A DNA stretch of 64,000 nucleotides, from positions 46,769,345 through 46,833,344 of the forward strand of contig AP025040.1 of the NCBI GenBank assembly GCA_036186865.1. Direction: 5' to 3'. The notes under the pieces were generated by a model. The model did not search any database. It was not told the DNA's origin and worked only from the letters and a program-made list of their open reading frames with translations. Positions within the stretch are counted from its first letter, which is position 1; the number at the start of each line of letters is the position of its first letter. Positions 37,626 through 52,600 of the stretch are shown one piece after another. Both the position numbers and the translations under genes were made by a program. The stretch is from Eustoma russellianum (taxonomy: Eukaryota > Streptophyta > Magnoliopsida > Gentianales > Gentianaceae).

Positions 37626-40600
37626 TCAAAAATGGGAACCCCTAGTTGGACGACAGACATGGTTTCTCTTGCGCGCATGTTCTTCGTTATGATGTTGTGT
37701 CCTACATGCATATCCATACCAGCAATCTTGCCTTTGTGCTGCTTCTGGAGAAAGGTACTGCAGGAGCATCCAAAAAAGCTTTACATTATCAGTAAGAAAA
37801 TAATGCAACCTTGCATCAAGGAAAACACACGTGCCCACGCGCACACACTAAAAAGACAGTTCTCTGTTTAGCGATTCTCAACGGATCACAAGCGCTACCT
37901 TCAGCGAGTGGGATACAGTTAATTTAGTAAAACTCCTCTATCTCAAATCACAAGCTTTACCCCCCACCCCACCCCACCCCACCAAAAACAAAAAACAAAA
38001 AAAAGGACACGCACCTCAGATGGCATCGTAATTCGAAACCAGTACAAGAGGACGGAAACTAGTTTGCCGTAACAATCGCTGCATTTGGAAAGGAAAATCA
38101 GTCAAATAACAAAGAACTGGGTAAAAAAAAAAAAAAAAGCAGTCAAGCAACACACGGACAGATATACAGCATACAGGCATATGGGCGTATATATATGACA
38201 ACTGGTCACTCAAGAACATGAACATCCATCAGACCATAGTTGTCAAAATCGGCAGAAGAGTCCGCTTTCATTGGCAAGGTGTACACAGTCTGGCATTCTA
38301 GAGAGTACAAAATAACCAATTCCAGTTACAAAAGCTTAAATAGCAAGGGAACTCACACGCAAGTGTATGTCTGACTTGTGATCGTCTCAGCATGATTTAG
38401 AGGCATCCTTGACTGATCTGCATAAAGATAAATGAACTGAAACTAAACCAGACCATTCAAACCTAAAACAATATGACGCAAAACTTGAGATACTCCACAA
38501 TAAGTTACTATCTCATCTATAAGTTTATACAATTACAGCGAGATAATTTATAAACTTAAGACGCCCACTCGTGTGCAAAGTTTACAGCACTTTGCATGCA
38601 GTAGCATTAATTTTCAGAATATGGACAGCAGGATATGAACCAGGATCTCCTATCTTGATACCATGATAAATTACCATCTCATTCAAAGGCTTAAGTTGTT
38701 AGAGAAAAAAGCAATTTATATATTCATAGAGTTAACACCCCGTAATAGCAGAGGTCACCGTTCATAATCAACCCTTTCAAACACACAAGAATCAAATTAA
38801 TCCATCAAAAGTAAAATATTGGATAATATTGCACAGTATAAAAGGCTTGAATTGGCATAGTGGATCTTTATTTAACCCAACTTCTGACGAGTATGTACAG
38901 ATCTAATCAGCTGCAGAAAAATTTAGGTTCGCAACAGAAGTTTGGACTTTATGCGTCTTGCATAGGATATTCTCTCATGTTTCTCTATTTTATCGATATG
39001 CAAGAGACGATCACAAAGCTGGCCAATTTGACTAACACTGACCTTGGAATTAGCTCGATTTCAGACATATACATACCTGAAAACTTATGGTGATAGGTAT
39101 TCTTCTCTTAAATCAATTTCTGACCTCAAAGGATTACAAGAATTATTGAACATCCACCCTATTGTGTCTATTATAAAACCTTTAAGGGGAATTCCATGTA
39201 TTGCATTATGCATCTTTATGAACAAAGGGGGAGCTAACTTGTCCATTTTGCAACCACAAACTTGACCCAAGTGCACCAGCCTAACTATGTTCTGTCATTC
39301 AGACCTCGTACAAAATCCTCAGACCCAATCCTGTCCCATGTTGGCCACCATCATTCCAAGAGGTCATAGCTCAAAACTCAAAACTTTCCCGCTCATATCT
39401 TGCCATCAAGTAGTAAAACAAAAGTTAATAGCTTTTTTTGAGGTAGATCAAAAGTTAGTATCTACTGCATGCTTCATGATAAATTCTAGTTTACCAAATT
39501 CTCGGTTGTCCATCTTTCTGAGCCACTCAGCAATCACATCCTGCAAAGATCTTCCCATTCGCCTGATACAATTTTCTGTTATCTGACAACAAAAATAAAA
39601 ATGAGTGCAAGAGTTAGTCACTCAAAAACAAAAAGCAACTGAACAGAAAGTATGTAAAATGTGGAACAAAAGAATGAAGAAAGGTTATACATCTTGTTCG
39701 TGCCGGTTCTTTTCATGCACCCAATAAGGAAGTCTAGTGACAGCACGATCTGCAATCTGCAAAGGGCACAGGTTGCCTCATCTTTAAGCAAGGTAAATAA
39801 ACAAACACTTCCAACCCAAGCAAAGCATACAGTTCCCTTTCGTCATATCAACAAACAGGCTAGCTTTAGCATTACAGGCCCGCATGAAGAATGCTATCGG
39901 AACACCCAGAAGAAGCCATGCTGATAGAACTATCACTCACATATCCGTGTGTTGTAGGCTTGCAAACCACATAAAAATTAGGCATAGACTGTTTCTTGTG
40001 TTATCTAACCCTATTTTCTTATTTAATTAGCAAAGATTCGAAAAATTGCAACAGTAGCCGACAAGTCTGCAAGTCTCCATTTCAAAACTTGCACGCATTC
40101 CCCACTCCCACCCTATTTCGTTACGGATTGCATTTGACCCTTTTTCTACAACTTTCATGAAGAAGGTTTTAGTGGCACCCGAATCATACTGACTGAAACT
40201 TATTCTTCTTTGTCCCGTGACTCCTTGCTTGAGAAACATATTCTCGCTTCGGGTCGGAATACATGGTACTGCCTATCCCCTTGCTTGAAGGTTAGCTTCT
40301 GCCTTGGAGGTACAATTTGGTCGGCAATCACGAGAATTTCTCCTGAATGAGTAGAGCCGCATAGGAGAAATAAATTAGAGGATAGATCCTTGACCCTTTA
40401 GCATACCTTGTAGCTCCGATGTTAGAAGTCACTTCTCCTCGAGATATATAACAACGCAGAGAGCTTGTGGTGCTCGCTTGTAATATTACATAGCATGTCA
40501 AAGTAAGAGCTTGATTCAAAGAAACCCTTTAATTTGAATAGCCAAAGGGAAGCTAACCGTCACCTCACTTGGCTAAGCTATTGAAGTTGCACGACTAGCT

Positions 40601-43600
40601 ATTAATGGGCAAAATTATTTCAATATAGCGCCCTTAGATTGAATTTTTTTTGATGGCATCTGCTAAGAAGTTTTCATTTTCAATGGAGTCAAGGACACAC
40701 TCTTCTTTGACTTTGGAATATGATGGAATAAAGCAAAATGACTCATTAAATTGTCTACACTTTTGGTAATGTGAAGTATCAGAAGATCGACACAATACTT
40801 GATGCAATTTTCATTATGGATCATCCGGAAACAACATCCATGAGTTTCCAACACATGGGTAAGGTTGCGCACATCTGACCCCCATATCCCGCCATAGGCA
40901 GAAGACTCTAAAAAATGTCTTTTGTCACTTCCTTGACGTAGAGTGCAACCCCAAAATAATCATTTAGTTTCCCGCAGCACAAGTTCTGACTTCAAAAGCT
41001 AGAACGATTCAAAAGGCTCATGGATCTTTCATTGTACAGTCAGCACTATAAACTGCCCCAGACGAACAATGACATTATGTTTGAGCAGGATGCATCACTA
41101 TGTGCCATCAATCAGTTTTCAAATACCATATACATATTGCATTTCAGTCATTTACACCACCAAAACATAGCCTCCTAAGATAATTCAGCTCATTTCTTTT
41201 CTCTTCGACCTCACAATCTGAAGACTTTCTATTTTCTCTTGTTATAAACTTCACTGAGCAAGTCTTCTATCCCGAGATCTAAGTGAAGCAAAGAAGCTTC
41301 AGCATAACCCGTACATCACTTGGTCATCTTTGCCTTGCTGCAGACAGTATTGCAAGGGACAGTAAAAAATGGGCAAGTATCAGGATAAGCAAATAGGCAA
41401 GCCAAGGAGTAGATCTTTTATTTGTTATATGGGAGAGATCTAGTTCAGCTTCAAGATTTAGCATCACAAGAGCAGGAGAAGCATGCTCAAGATGGTTCTG
41501 AACATCAGCTCTCAGGCTACATTACTCACTGAGTGGCCAAGACTTATCATGAGGTAGAGGGAAGAAGGAAAAAGACAAATCCTAACGAAACTACCACATA
41601 TGTCAAATAAAATACCATAAGCGAGAACAAAGGTTATCCAGAAGTGGCACCAAAGGTTCTTCAAACCAGGACCTAATCATCTCTTAAAAGCTTATGATTC
41701 CAGCAAGAAACTGCTCTTAACTGTCATCCCAGTTCCAAACTGTGGAGAAGCCTGCTTGAGATGATTAAATCCCCCCAACTCCTCTGAATATTACAGTGAA
41801 AAGTATAGATACATCTATTGAAAGTGGAAGTTGTAGACACAACCAGAGTTTGACCAAGTTATGCTCAAAAGCTCTAGGAACCAGGATTAGACTTGTACAA
41901 GAACGCTGTGACTCCCGCCAAAATATTACTGCTATCTAACTGCCACCACCAATATAAGAACCACGGAGTATGGCCTACTAATAGGAACCAACGACGTAAA
42001 TACAAAAAGTAGATTTCTGAGTACATCAGAGACAAGCAAATTATTTTTCCTAATAACCACAATGACTAATGCCAATTTATACAACTATACTTTAGAGGAT
42101 CCAAAAACACCCCCCCCCCCCCAAAAAAAAAAAAAAAGATAATGATGACTGCTTACCGGTTTTAAAGTATCTGGTGAGCAGAACCGGTGAGAATCAGTAG
42201 GCGTGACACCCTGAGCGGGCCAATATGCACCGCAAATTGCTTTATCACATCCTACACCTAAAAATAGAGAAAATTATAAAGCTTATCCAAAAAGATCAAA
42301 ATGATATCATAACTATTAGATTAGCCAATGTTTCACGTGTCATGTGAAACAATAATAGCCAAACAAAACTGTAGCATACAGTCTCTACTGCTTTGTTTCC
42401 TACAGGAGTAGGACAACAACGACAACGACAACAACAACAACATTACCCCACTGCCTTAGAGGCCCCCACCTATGACGGGGTATAGGGGGTCAGATGTACG
42501 CAATCAATACTCATGTGTTAGAAACAAACAGAGGTTGTTTCCCGATGCTCCATAATGAAAATTGCGTCAAGCTGTGTCGATCAACTTCTACTTCAAAATA
42601 TAAGAAGCGCAACATATTTAGTGAGTCATTTTACTTTGTTCCATCATATTCCAAAGTCAAAAAAGAGTGTATCCTTGACTCCATTGGAAATGGAAATATT
42701 CCTACACTAGTAATGAAGTTAAAATCTTTAATTTAATAAGCACAATCCGACAGAAAAGGTCTTATCACATTAGACAAACAACTACATAAGAGATGATAGC
42801 CTAAGTAGAGTGATGGAGCCAAGAGCCTAAAGTGATATATTAGAATGGGTACTTCGTTGGCAATTTGAGAGAACAAATGTATCTGTTCTCTGAGAGAAAA
42901 TTTGCTTGCACACTATACTAAGCGCACAAAATGGCAGTAAGCATTTTGGTTCTCCTGGTAAGAAACATGAATGTTCTCATACGGCTGCCTATTTCTGCAT
43001 GCACTTTTTTCAAAGTCTTAAATGAAAGTCAATCTAAGTTCCAAGATAAAACCAAAACGAAGAAGAAGAAGAAGAGAGACGGTTACTTTAACAAGTACCA
43101 GTTTCGTTATCTTCAATGAACGTCAATTTACCTCCCCAGCCAGAAAAAAGAAAACGAAGAAGAAAGAAAGATTCATTGTATGCGAAAAGTCTTTCTATAG
43201 CCTGATATTATAAACAATAAGCCAGGATCTGCAAACTAGTAACATTCCAAAATGACCTCGTGCTTCTTTGCTTGGAGGATGTACATATGGCATTTGGCAG
43301 GAACGGCACAAGAGGTTAGTCCACAACGCAAAGAAGGATCAGCACTTGAAAGGCTAAAAAGTTCTAAAAAAATGTTAGCAGTGGAGAGTCAGAAAGAATA
43401 GCATAACCTGGTCTAATGCTGTAAATTGTTGTCTTGATCTTGATTATTTTTGTACAGGGCACTGAAGGTGGGAGATGGCTAGTTGGGTTTTTTAGGGAGT
43501 CTTCCCTGTTTATAGGTTAAAATAATCTCTTTCACACGCGCGCGCGCACACACAAATAAAGAGAGAGATAAGCACTTACAGTGTTGTGGTACACTAGTAT

Positions 43601-46600
43601 TTCTTCTAGATGGCATCATTGTGCCACATGCATGGCACTGTAGATGAATTGTGCTTTGGTTGCACTGATATCCAGCATATTCAGAGCCTGAATAAAGCAT
43701 GTAACAAATAGCAAGAGAAATGACAGATTAAGAAAGATGAAGCAGAAAATAGTGTCACTAGAAATCGAACTTCCTTAGTGTTTTTCTTTTTTTTTTTTAT
43801 AAGAATAATCGCCGTGAAAAATGATAACAAATAAGTGTAAAACTAATTGCTAATCTAACTTGACTATATTCGAGTAAGACAAGGCAATACAATACCACAT
43901 TGAGGGCATTGTAGATCCATCAAATTTTCATCCTGCCGTGATGAACGTCTCCTCTTCCGCTGATTTGGTGTCCCGCGAGCTATGACCTGATATAGGTATC
44001 CATAGTGAACCCTGAATACATTCTTCAACTTATTTGGAAAAATAAAGTTTACACATCCATAAGGCGGCAAGTCAAAGCACCATCATACAAGACAATTACC
44101 CCACACATCCATAACATGGTATACAAGCCTCCGAGGGCTGCAGTCAAAAGCTTCAACATATAAATTTTGAATCATGCCTCAAAAATGGAACATCAAGAAA
44201 ACTGCCGCAAGCTAAATTTGCCCTGAGACTGTAATTTTATTTTTTAGCTGAGGTGTATATTAGTCGAATACATCAAGAGATTCATGTAAAATTTTCTCCA
44301 ACTAAAACCTTTTTTTAATAAGCAAATTTCATAGATAAGCCTAATTGGGCATCATTACAAAGTTTGTTGCTAGAGGTAAGCAACCGCATGCAGACTTGCT
44401 CAAAATTAACAGACACTAATCTTAATGAAATACTAGTGCCAGTAAGTGTAATTTGCTTAAATACATATGGCACAAGTCATTATCATCAAAAAGCCAAGCA
44501 ACAAGCTTACCCCGTTTCCAAGTATAGCTAATTACAAAGACCAAACTGGTCTAATTTGCTTAAATACATATGGCATAGGTCATTCCCATCAAAAAGCCAA
44601 GCAACAAGCTTACCCCGTTTCCAAGTATAGCTAATTACAGAGACCAAACTGGTCCAGAAAAGAACAACTAATACTAAGGCCATAGAGTTGTAGTAGAAAG
44701 TCCTAGGAGAGCTGAGGAAAGACTGTTGACCGACAATATCCATGTCAACAAAGGTTTGGGAAAAATGACGGAGGTGAAGGCACTACGATCCTATCCCAAT
44801 GTTGTGCCTTAGGTTACAAGGCTCCAACCAAGCAAGAGGTGGTTCAGTTAAGCGAGTAACGCAGTTGAGGAGCCAAATCCATCTCCAGTCATTTTCAGAG
44901 CAAGACGCATTAACGCAAAACAGATTAACCCACGAAGCAGCAATCAGCACGCAAAACCAGCATTCAGTAGAGAGATAGTAGGAACCAAAACAGACAGCAA
45001 TCAGCACACTAGATTCCACACTGGACCTTCCATACAACCACCAGAAGCTGATTCTAACAACTACCCAAGTCCAGCAGTTGGGAGCCTTATAGGTTCCATC
45101 ATTGTGCTAACATTTTCAAGGGATACCAAGTTTATAGAAAGTTCCCAATTAAACTTATTATTCTTGTATCCTTTCCAATAACTTGCTGCATACCTGATGC
45201 ATTGTAGGATTTCCTTAGTGACTGCTTGATGATCCCTCCCAATTTGTTGATAGAATCTGTTATGTCTTTTCTTCTATAGACAATACACCGTAGTTGAGAA
45301 GCTGAAGAGGACAACGTCCTTTTAGAAGGTGGAGTTCCATGTGGTGCAGGCAGAGAACCAGTTTATAATACTTTGCTCATTGAACATCCTATCCTTGTAT
45401 TTGGCTTGCTTCAGAAATGCACACGACACCTTGACCGAGTATGCGCACTAAAAGAACAAGTGTTCATGATCCTCCAAGCACATGCCACAGAAGACACATG
45501 AGTTAGTGCCAATTAAACCCGAATTTAGGGGGGGGGATTCTTCACCTTCTCTCTAAAAAAACCCGAACTTCCCAACGGTAACAAAACTCCACCAAACCCC
45601 CTCTCTCTCCTCCTCCGCCCTATCCCGCCGACAACGGTCACCTAAAGCGTCCACCTCCACCGCTAACAGTGCATTGCTGCTTCCGTTGAAGGGTTGCCTA
45701 GATGAGGACCTCCAAGAATTGTTAGCTCTTGAGGGTTTTCCTTTTCTAGGTTTCTTATGCAGCATTCTTTTTACAGTATCTATAGAAAAAATTGCTCCCT
45801 ACATTAACTGCAGTCATACTACTGAATGCTAAAGCTTTAGTTTTAGAATATTCTTTTTCAATTAGTAAAACAGAGGTTTCAGTAGATAATCAGGGGAGGT
45901 TTCCATCATGACTTTCTTTCTGTTTTTCTCGTGCTTTATTTCAGCAAAAGATGTTTTCAGGACACTACTCCTAACACTTTCAAAATCTAGACGCAATCTA
46001 GTTAAAAACAAAATACCTTTTTTGTTCACTAATGACTTTGTACAGCTGAGAATCGAGGGTACAGGACCATTGATGTACCTCAAATACATTAATTTGTTTC
46101 CAAGCTTTTGTCAATTGTGTATATTACTTGTATACAAACATATTTCCTTGTTTAATTTAATGAAGCTGAGCTTCAATCTTATATAACTCAGAGGTATTGT
46201 CTTGTTTAGATACATTTCTTTGACTACAAGCCATATTTCCGCTACTGTCCCATACATCATGAAAACATCACAGATGTCAGGAAGGATGGATCTTATTAAC
46301 CATTACATTATCATCCTATTTTCAAACTTCCAAAGTCTGAATCTGAAATCAGTTACAGTTCCAAACAAGTATTCCTCTTTGTCTTTACTAGTCACAAACA
46401 TCTCAACCCCTCTGGAAAGAGAGATAGTTGTCACCATTAAGTTTGTGACTGGTAATAGCAACAGAGGAACCGTCAAATGTAGCAGAAACATAGACCTTGT
46501 TCCTGACGTTGTTTCAGGGGTGGAGATGACTTATTTGTGCTCAGAAGAAGAAGATGAAGGCCTTGGCATTTTATTTAAAAAATATCTCAGCATCTCAGCT

Positions 46601-49600
46601 CTAATTCCATATAGAAATGAAGAAGAAAGTGAATAATATTCAATTTAATCTTTGAGTACCAGAGAGGGCCCTTATATAAGGCTAAGCACATAGAATTCCA
46701 ACGGCTAGTTGCTAAGTGGCTCTAACGGCTACTTTCCTTTATCCTTTCTATACACAAGTAAAATAGAACTCTAATATACTAATTTACAAATATATATTGC
46801 TAGTGTAAATATACATGTATGCATCCCTGTACGTATATTGTATTTACACATGTATTTGTGTGTGTATCGTGCGTATTTTTTACATTAGTGCCCAATATTC
46901 TACTCTTGACTGCATGAGAGTCTGTGTCTAGATCTATGAGAAATTAAAACCTCTTTGTCTCAGTTCTCTTTATAACGCTGAGCATCAGTAGTACATGTCT
47001 CGATTGAAGGTTTCAAAAGCATCTATTTATTGGCATGATCTAGTGAGTTGAGTAAAATATTTGGTGACAGTCATGTCACCCTATTTGAAATCTTGAAGAA
47101 GCTGGGCTTCAATTTTATACAGTTCAGAGGTATTATCCGTTTTTAAAAACATCTCTTTGATTCGTTGTCCATATTTCAGCCGTAATTGAGTACATAATTT
47201 AGCCCTCACTAATGACAGGTTTCATGTACCCAATTATTCATGGCATAATCATTCTGTGTTCAGCCATCCAAGTCTATAATTTTAGGTCTGTGGAGGCAGG
47301 AGGTTAAAATGTGGTGTTAAGATACTCTTCTTTTCCCTTTCCAATGACAAACACCTTCATGGTTTTAGACTATTAGAGAGTTGTATACATTCAGATTATG
47401 GCCAGTGCTAACCATAGGAATACTATCATATTGTGTAGTGTTAGGCCATGCCCCAGTAGTGTTCTATGGGCTGGAGAAGTGCCATATTGCACTGGATGTA
47501 GAGGATGAGCTTGATGGCAATGATGAAGAATAGAAAAAGAAAGTATTTTGGCTCTAAAGATTTGATACCATATAGAGAAATGAATAAAGATTATTGATAA
47601 ATGTAATAGAAAACATCGCTCTAATCATATGTACAACTAGCATCTAACATATTTCTACACTTTTATACCTCAAGAACAGTGTACAAAGAAATTGACAAGA
47701 TATCCAACCTTTTCGAATCGACTTCCCACCACAAAAACACGCCCTAAATCTTCAAGTAATTTGAGGAGAATGCTATATAACTTCATATTTTCCCTTATAT
47801 AATGAAAGCAAAATAAAAATGTAAGGATCGCACAACTAGCAAAAACTGCATCTGAATGCATTATGACTTCAAACTACCCTACAATTTGCAGAAAAAAGAT
47901 GTTGAAACATTACATATCTCTCGGAACAATTGCAGGTAAAAAAAGCGCAGCATATAGTTATGTCTATGCATATTGTTGGTTGGAGTAAAAACAGAAAGGC
48001 ACATGAAATAAACAACAAAAGAATAAAGCAAAATCACTTATTAAAGGAGACTAAGTGATTTCTATATAGATCTAATACTGCAATGTCTCATTTAAACGTC
48101 TCAACAATAAACAGGTCACACACATAGACATACACCATTTCAAATAACCCAAGTACAAGCCAAAATGTCTTACTAAAGGAGACTTAATTGATGCATATGA
48201 GTCCAATACAGCAATCTCTTCATCTGAACGTCTCAGGGTACAATCAGCTTGCAATATGTCCTTCACAAGGAAGAATGAAAAGCAGCAAAAAAAAAATAGT
48301 GTTAAAGAGTTATATCCAGGATCAAATACCACATGTTATCATGATACAAAATGATTGAGCAGCTCAGCCAATTTATAATCTTTTTTTTTTTACCAATTTA
48401 TAATCCATGTATCAAAAAAACATTTTAAAAAAACAAAAAATAACAAAAATAAAAGATGATGCTGATAAATTTAACAGATGAAAGATTTAAAAAATGGATC
48501 AAGCAGGTGGTATCCAAATTTCAGAAGGATGCAGCTTCTGTACCTCAGCTTGGCGGCGGCAGCTTATGGAGTCTGGAAAGAAGGAAACCAAAGGCTTTTT
48601 CAAAATAAAGCACAGTTGACCAAGCAAGAGCTAAGGAGGTCATCAACTACATTAGATCTTTTCATTAGCACTTGGAGGAATTCTAAGAAGAGCAGGACAA
48701 GATGGAGTGCTGCTGTGAATTGTTTTCTTTTCATAAGGATTTTTTAGAGTGGCAGGGAGTTGGGAGATAGGTGACTCAGACTGGTGGTGGTCGCTTTACT
48801 TTCTTTTCTTTTTGTACATAGTTGTTGATATATCCCTGAAAACTGATGAAATGAATGCAATACTAAATAAAAACATCCACATATAGAAGATCTGGTAGAT
48901 ATACTATTAAACGCATGAACTGAATGGCGCTATTTCAGCAAAAGGCAGACATCAAGGCTCAGCCTCAGGCAGAAATAAGGTAGAACATCAGAATTAGTGT
49001 CAATTGCCGGAGAAATTCAAGATAAAAGGAAACTGGCAAGTCAGTAATAAATCTAGTTTTGATGGACACTCTGTCAATTGATGAAGACAAAATCATGCAC
49101 ACAGAAACAAATCAGGTAAACAGTGCCAGATCAAGTGTTGATCAAAAGCACTTTCTTTTTCAGGAAACAGTTAGACTTTGTATGGGTATCACTGAGCAAT
49201 TAAAATCACGTTGGTGGAGAGTAGGCCTCAATTCTTGTATACAGCCTTGTCTATCATTCTGTAAATTAAAGAGGGAAAAACAAGAAAAGAGGGGGATAGA
49301 GAGAGAGTGTGTGAGACCAAAAGGGTCTGTGCATGGGAATGTCAAATTCATACTCTCATCCCAAGAGAGATATTGAGGAGTTACTGAGTAACATGACATT
49401 TTCAAATCAGTATAAAACTGCTATTTACAAGCTTCACTGAAAATTTTCAATCAAATGAATTATATGTCCAGTACATTAATAAGTTGAGTTCTAAACAGGC
49501 AACAAATATCTTGAGTTCATTTCCCTTTTCGAAAAAACCAAAAAGAGGGACTCTCTGCAAAATTGTAGACCAAAATTATAACAGAGTTTGAAAAGACAAA

Positions 49601-52600
49601 AGTAAAAGTAATACCTGTCCACCTAGGAAACTATCACAAGACAGTGTATTTAAGAAAACACAGGAACTGATGATAAATTGACACACTTCACAGAGAAACA
49701 TGATAACCACGTATTATATAGTTTATCCTCTCTGAGTTATGACTTTCACTTGCCTGACATAAAATAGGTTAGCTCTACCAACAAAAAATTGTTCACTCAA
49801 TTGGAAAGAGGAGAGGAATTATGTACTCAGAACAACTGGGAAAATTAACCCCCCCCCCCTCCTTTCATATGAGTGATATCAAGTAATGAATAATTTTCGA
49901 CGCACCACAAGTCATATTTGCAAGTAACATATATAAATTTAGCTTTCTGCATTTTATAACTGGAGAAAACCATTAGCTTTTGCATAGACCACTAAAATAA
50001 ATTACTCTAATCTAATAGAGAGAAAAAAAAAGTTTCCTAAATCCCTATAGAAACTAACAAAATTCTGCCAATTTATTTCTATGAGGACATGGAAATTCTA
50101 GAAGACAATGATGGCAAAAATCAGAAACAATAAAGACTTTCTAAGAAAAATAAAAGATTGCGATGAGGTGGATAAAAAGAAGTAATCAATCATAAGTATG
50201 AAAACCACTTACCTCCTCGATACAGTGAAGGAAATGGTTTCTTCCTACAAAATGTACAGCAGCTCTACACTGAGGACAGAGAACACTTGCTCGCTTCTCT
50301 TGAGACCGTCTTAGCCACTCTGAGAAGCATCCATTGCTGATCAGGACAAACAATGAATTTAAAATTGCAAATTATGTGCATTTCCTGTATTGAGAATTTG
50401 TTTTCCAGAGTACCAGTAGTTGTGCAGGCATGGTGCAGCAGTGACCACGTCATGCCAAACATTCAGGCAGATACAGCACTTAGAATTGTCAGCATCCAAA
50501 AGAATCTAAACCAGACAAGTTAGGCAGTCAACAAACGAAGTTCTTTAAATACATGGCAGTATTCACACTATGCAACAGATCTTAATCACCTTCAAATGTT
50601 TCCCAGATGTCTCAGGAGTAGGCATTATTTTAAATCTGTAGCTCAAACATCCTGAAGAAAATAAGGAGACTAATGAACACTTATCGAGACAGACATGCTA
50701 ACTTTAGAAACATTCACTGTTGCACACTGTCAGATACAAACAGCTCCTCTAATTGAAAACAAGAGAGAGAGGGGGGGCGGGGTACGGGTGGGTGGGGGAT
50801 GACCCATAAATAAGATAAACTCTACTCAAAGTGAAAATCAGAAACAACAAAAGATGATTTGAGAGAGATAATAAGATCATCTTGTAGAGTGCAATCTGAC
50901 CGGCTCAAACATGCGGAGGGAATTGAAATATGAGGAGAATAAACAAAGTAAACAAGTGGATGGAAAGAATACATAAGCAAACCAAAATGGATAGTACATA
51001 ACAAGTATAAAGTGGATTCTTTTCATCCACCACGGAATCCCATTAAGACAGCTTGTTTGGTTGTCAAGCACTGTTGTTGCGGTCATGATAGTAGTAAGGT
51101 GTTCGATTTGCAAGTCCAGCAATGAGGTCAAGACTCTGTTTTGTTGCAAAATTTAAGTTGATCAATGCCCAAGTAATAAATATCTGATTACTTACTCAGT
51201 TTAAGGACTAAAGATCCCGGCTTTTTCACCACTTTTGTAAATTGTCATTTTTAGTTGTATTTGCCACCAAATTATTTCGAGCATATGCTTGAAGGGCCTT
51301 TGGGTTCCATTTTGTATAGGGTGGCGTTGAATCATTTTGACGCAATTTCTTTTGAATTGTTGGCATATAGTAAAGTATCCCGGGATCACTACCTCTAACT
51401 ATCCAGAGAGATACAGAAGAGTAGTTGAGAAGCTAAACTATCTAGGAGTAACAAGTTTGATATCTTTTGCAGTAAGTGGTGTGAGTCACTCTATAGTCTT
51501 TTTTCTGTTGTAAATTAAAATTTCATAAAAAAACCTAATCAGGCAACTTTACAAATGTTGTTGCAGGTGGATGGCAATAGCAAGTGTAACTTTCTCAAAT
51601 TACAGATGGCATAAAATGTTGACTTCAAAGTGGCAAACATTGAAAGTTTCCACCTTTCAAAATAGAAGCAAAATACAAAGACCCCATAGGTCTGAAAAGC
51701 TATTGCTAAAACTAAAGATAGAGACTGGTGAGTAGGACAGGGAGGTTCCAAAAACAGCAGAAGGGTCTGCTGATGAAGGAATGTATGTTGTAGGGAGAAG
51801 AGTGTAAGCCCAACAATGTTTCCAAGAGAGACCAAAGTGAGAAACACAGTGATAACCCAACCCAGGTGGAAAAACCAACTTGAAACTGATGAATAGGACT
51901 GAGAGTTCCAAAAACTACAAACGGTCTGCTAATAAAGGGAGAAGACCGCGAACCCCAACAACGTTTCCAAGGTAGACCAAAGTTATAAGCACAATGATAA
52001 CCCAGTCCAGGTGTAAAAGCCAACTAGAAAGAAGAAGGCAATAATGGTAAGCTGCATCATGAATAAGTATTGAAAATCCCCATAGGAAGGCTTAAGTTGA
52101 GATAGCTCCCAATTTCCTTTCTTCATTTTAATGCCACGCCATAAAGAAGCAATAAAATCTGATGTTTTGCAAGGTTTCCTTCAAAATACATTATCTATCC
52201 CTATGAATAGTGTGGTGAAACCTTTCATCCGAATTGGAGCATCCACTTTAGGAATTATGAGTGATAGCACTGGAATTCATATGATAATAGATAAAGTTGT
52301 TTGAGAAGAAATATCCAATCAATTCCATGAAAACTTGACCTACTAAGTCCCAGTTGGACTTGAAAAATTCAGCAGTGTACCCATCAGGGCCAGGTGCATT
52401 GTCATTTTTCATGGAGAATAAGGCACCTTTGATTTCTTTTTGTGTTACCTAGACCTCCAAAGATGAGGACTGTGCCACAGTTAAGGACCTTCCAGTATAA
52501 GTTTGGGTAGGGTGGGAGTTAGGTTGAGGTTTAAAAAAAAGATTCTCAAAGAAATATGAAGCCATCCTTTTCACTTTTCCATAATCCTCAATCAGAATTC

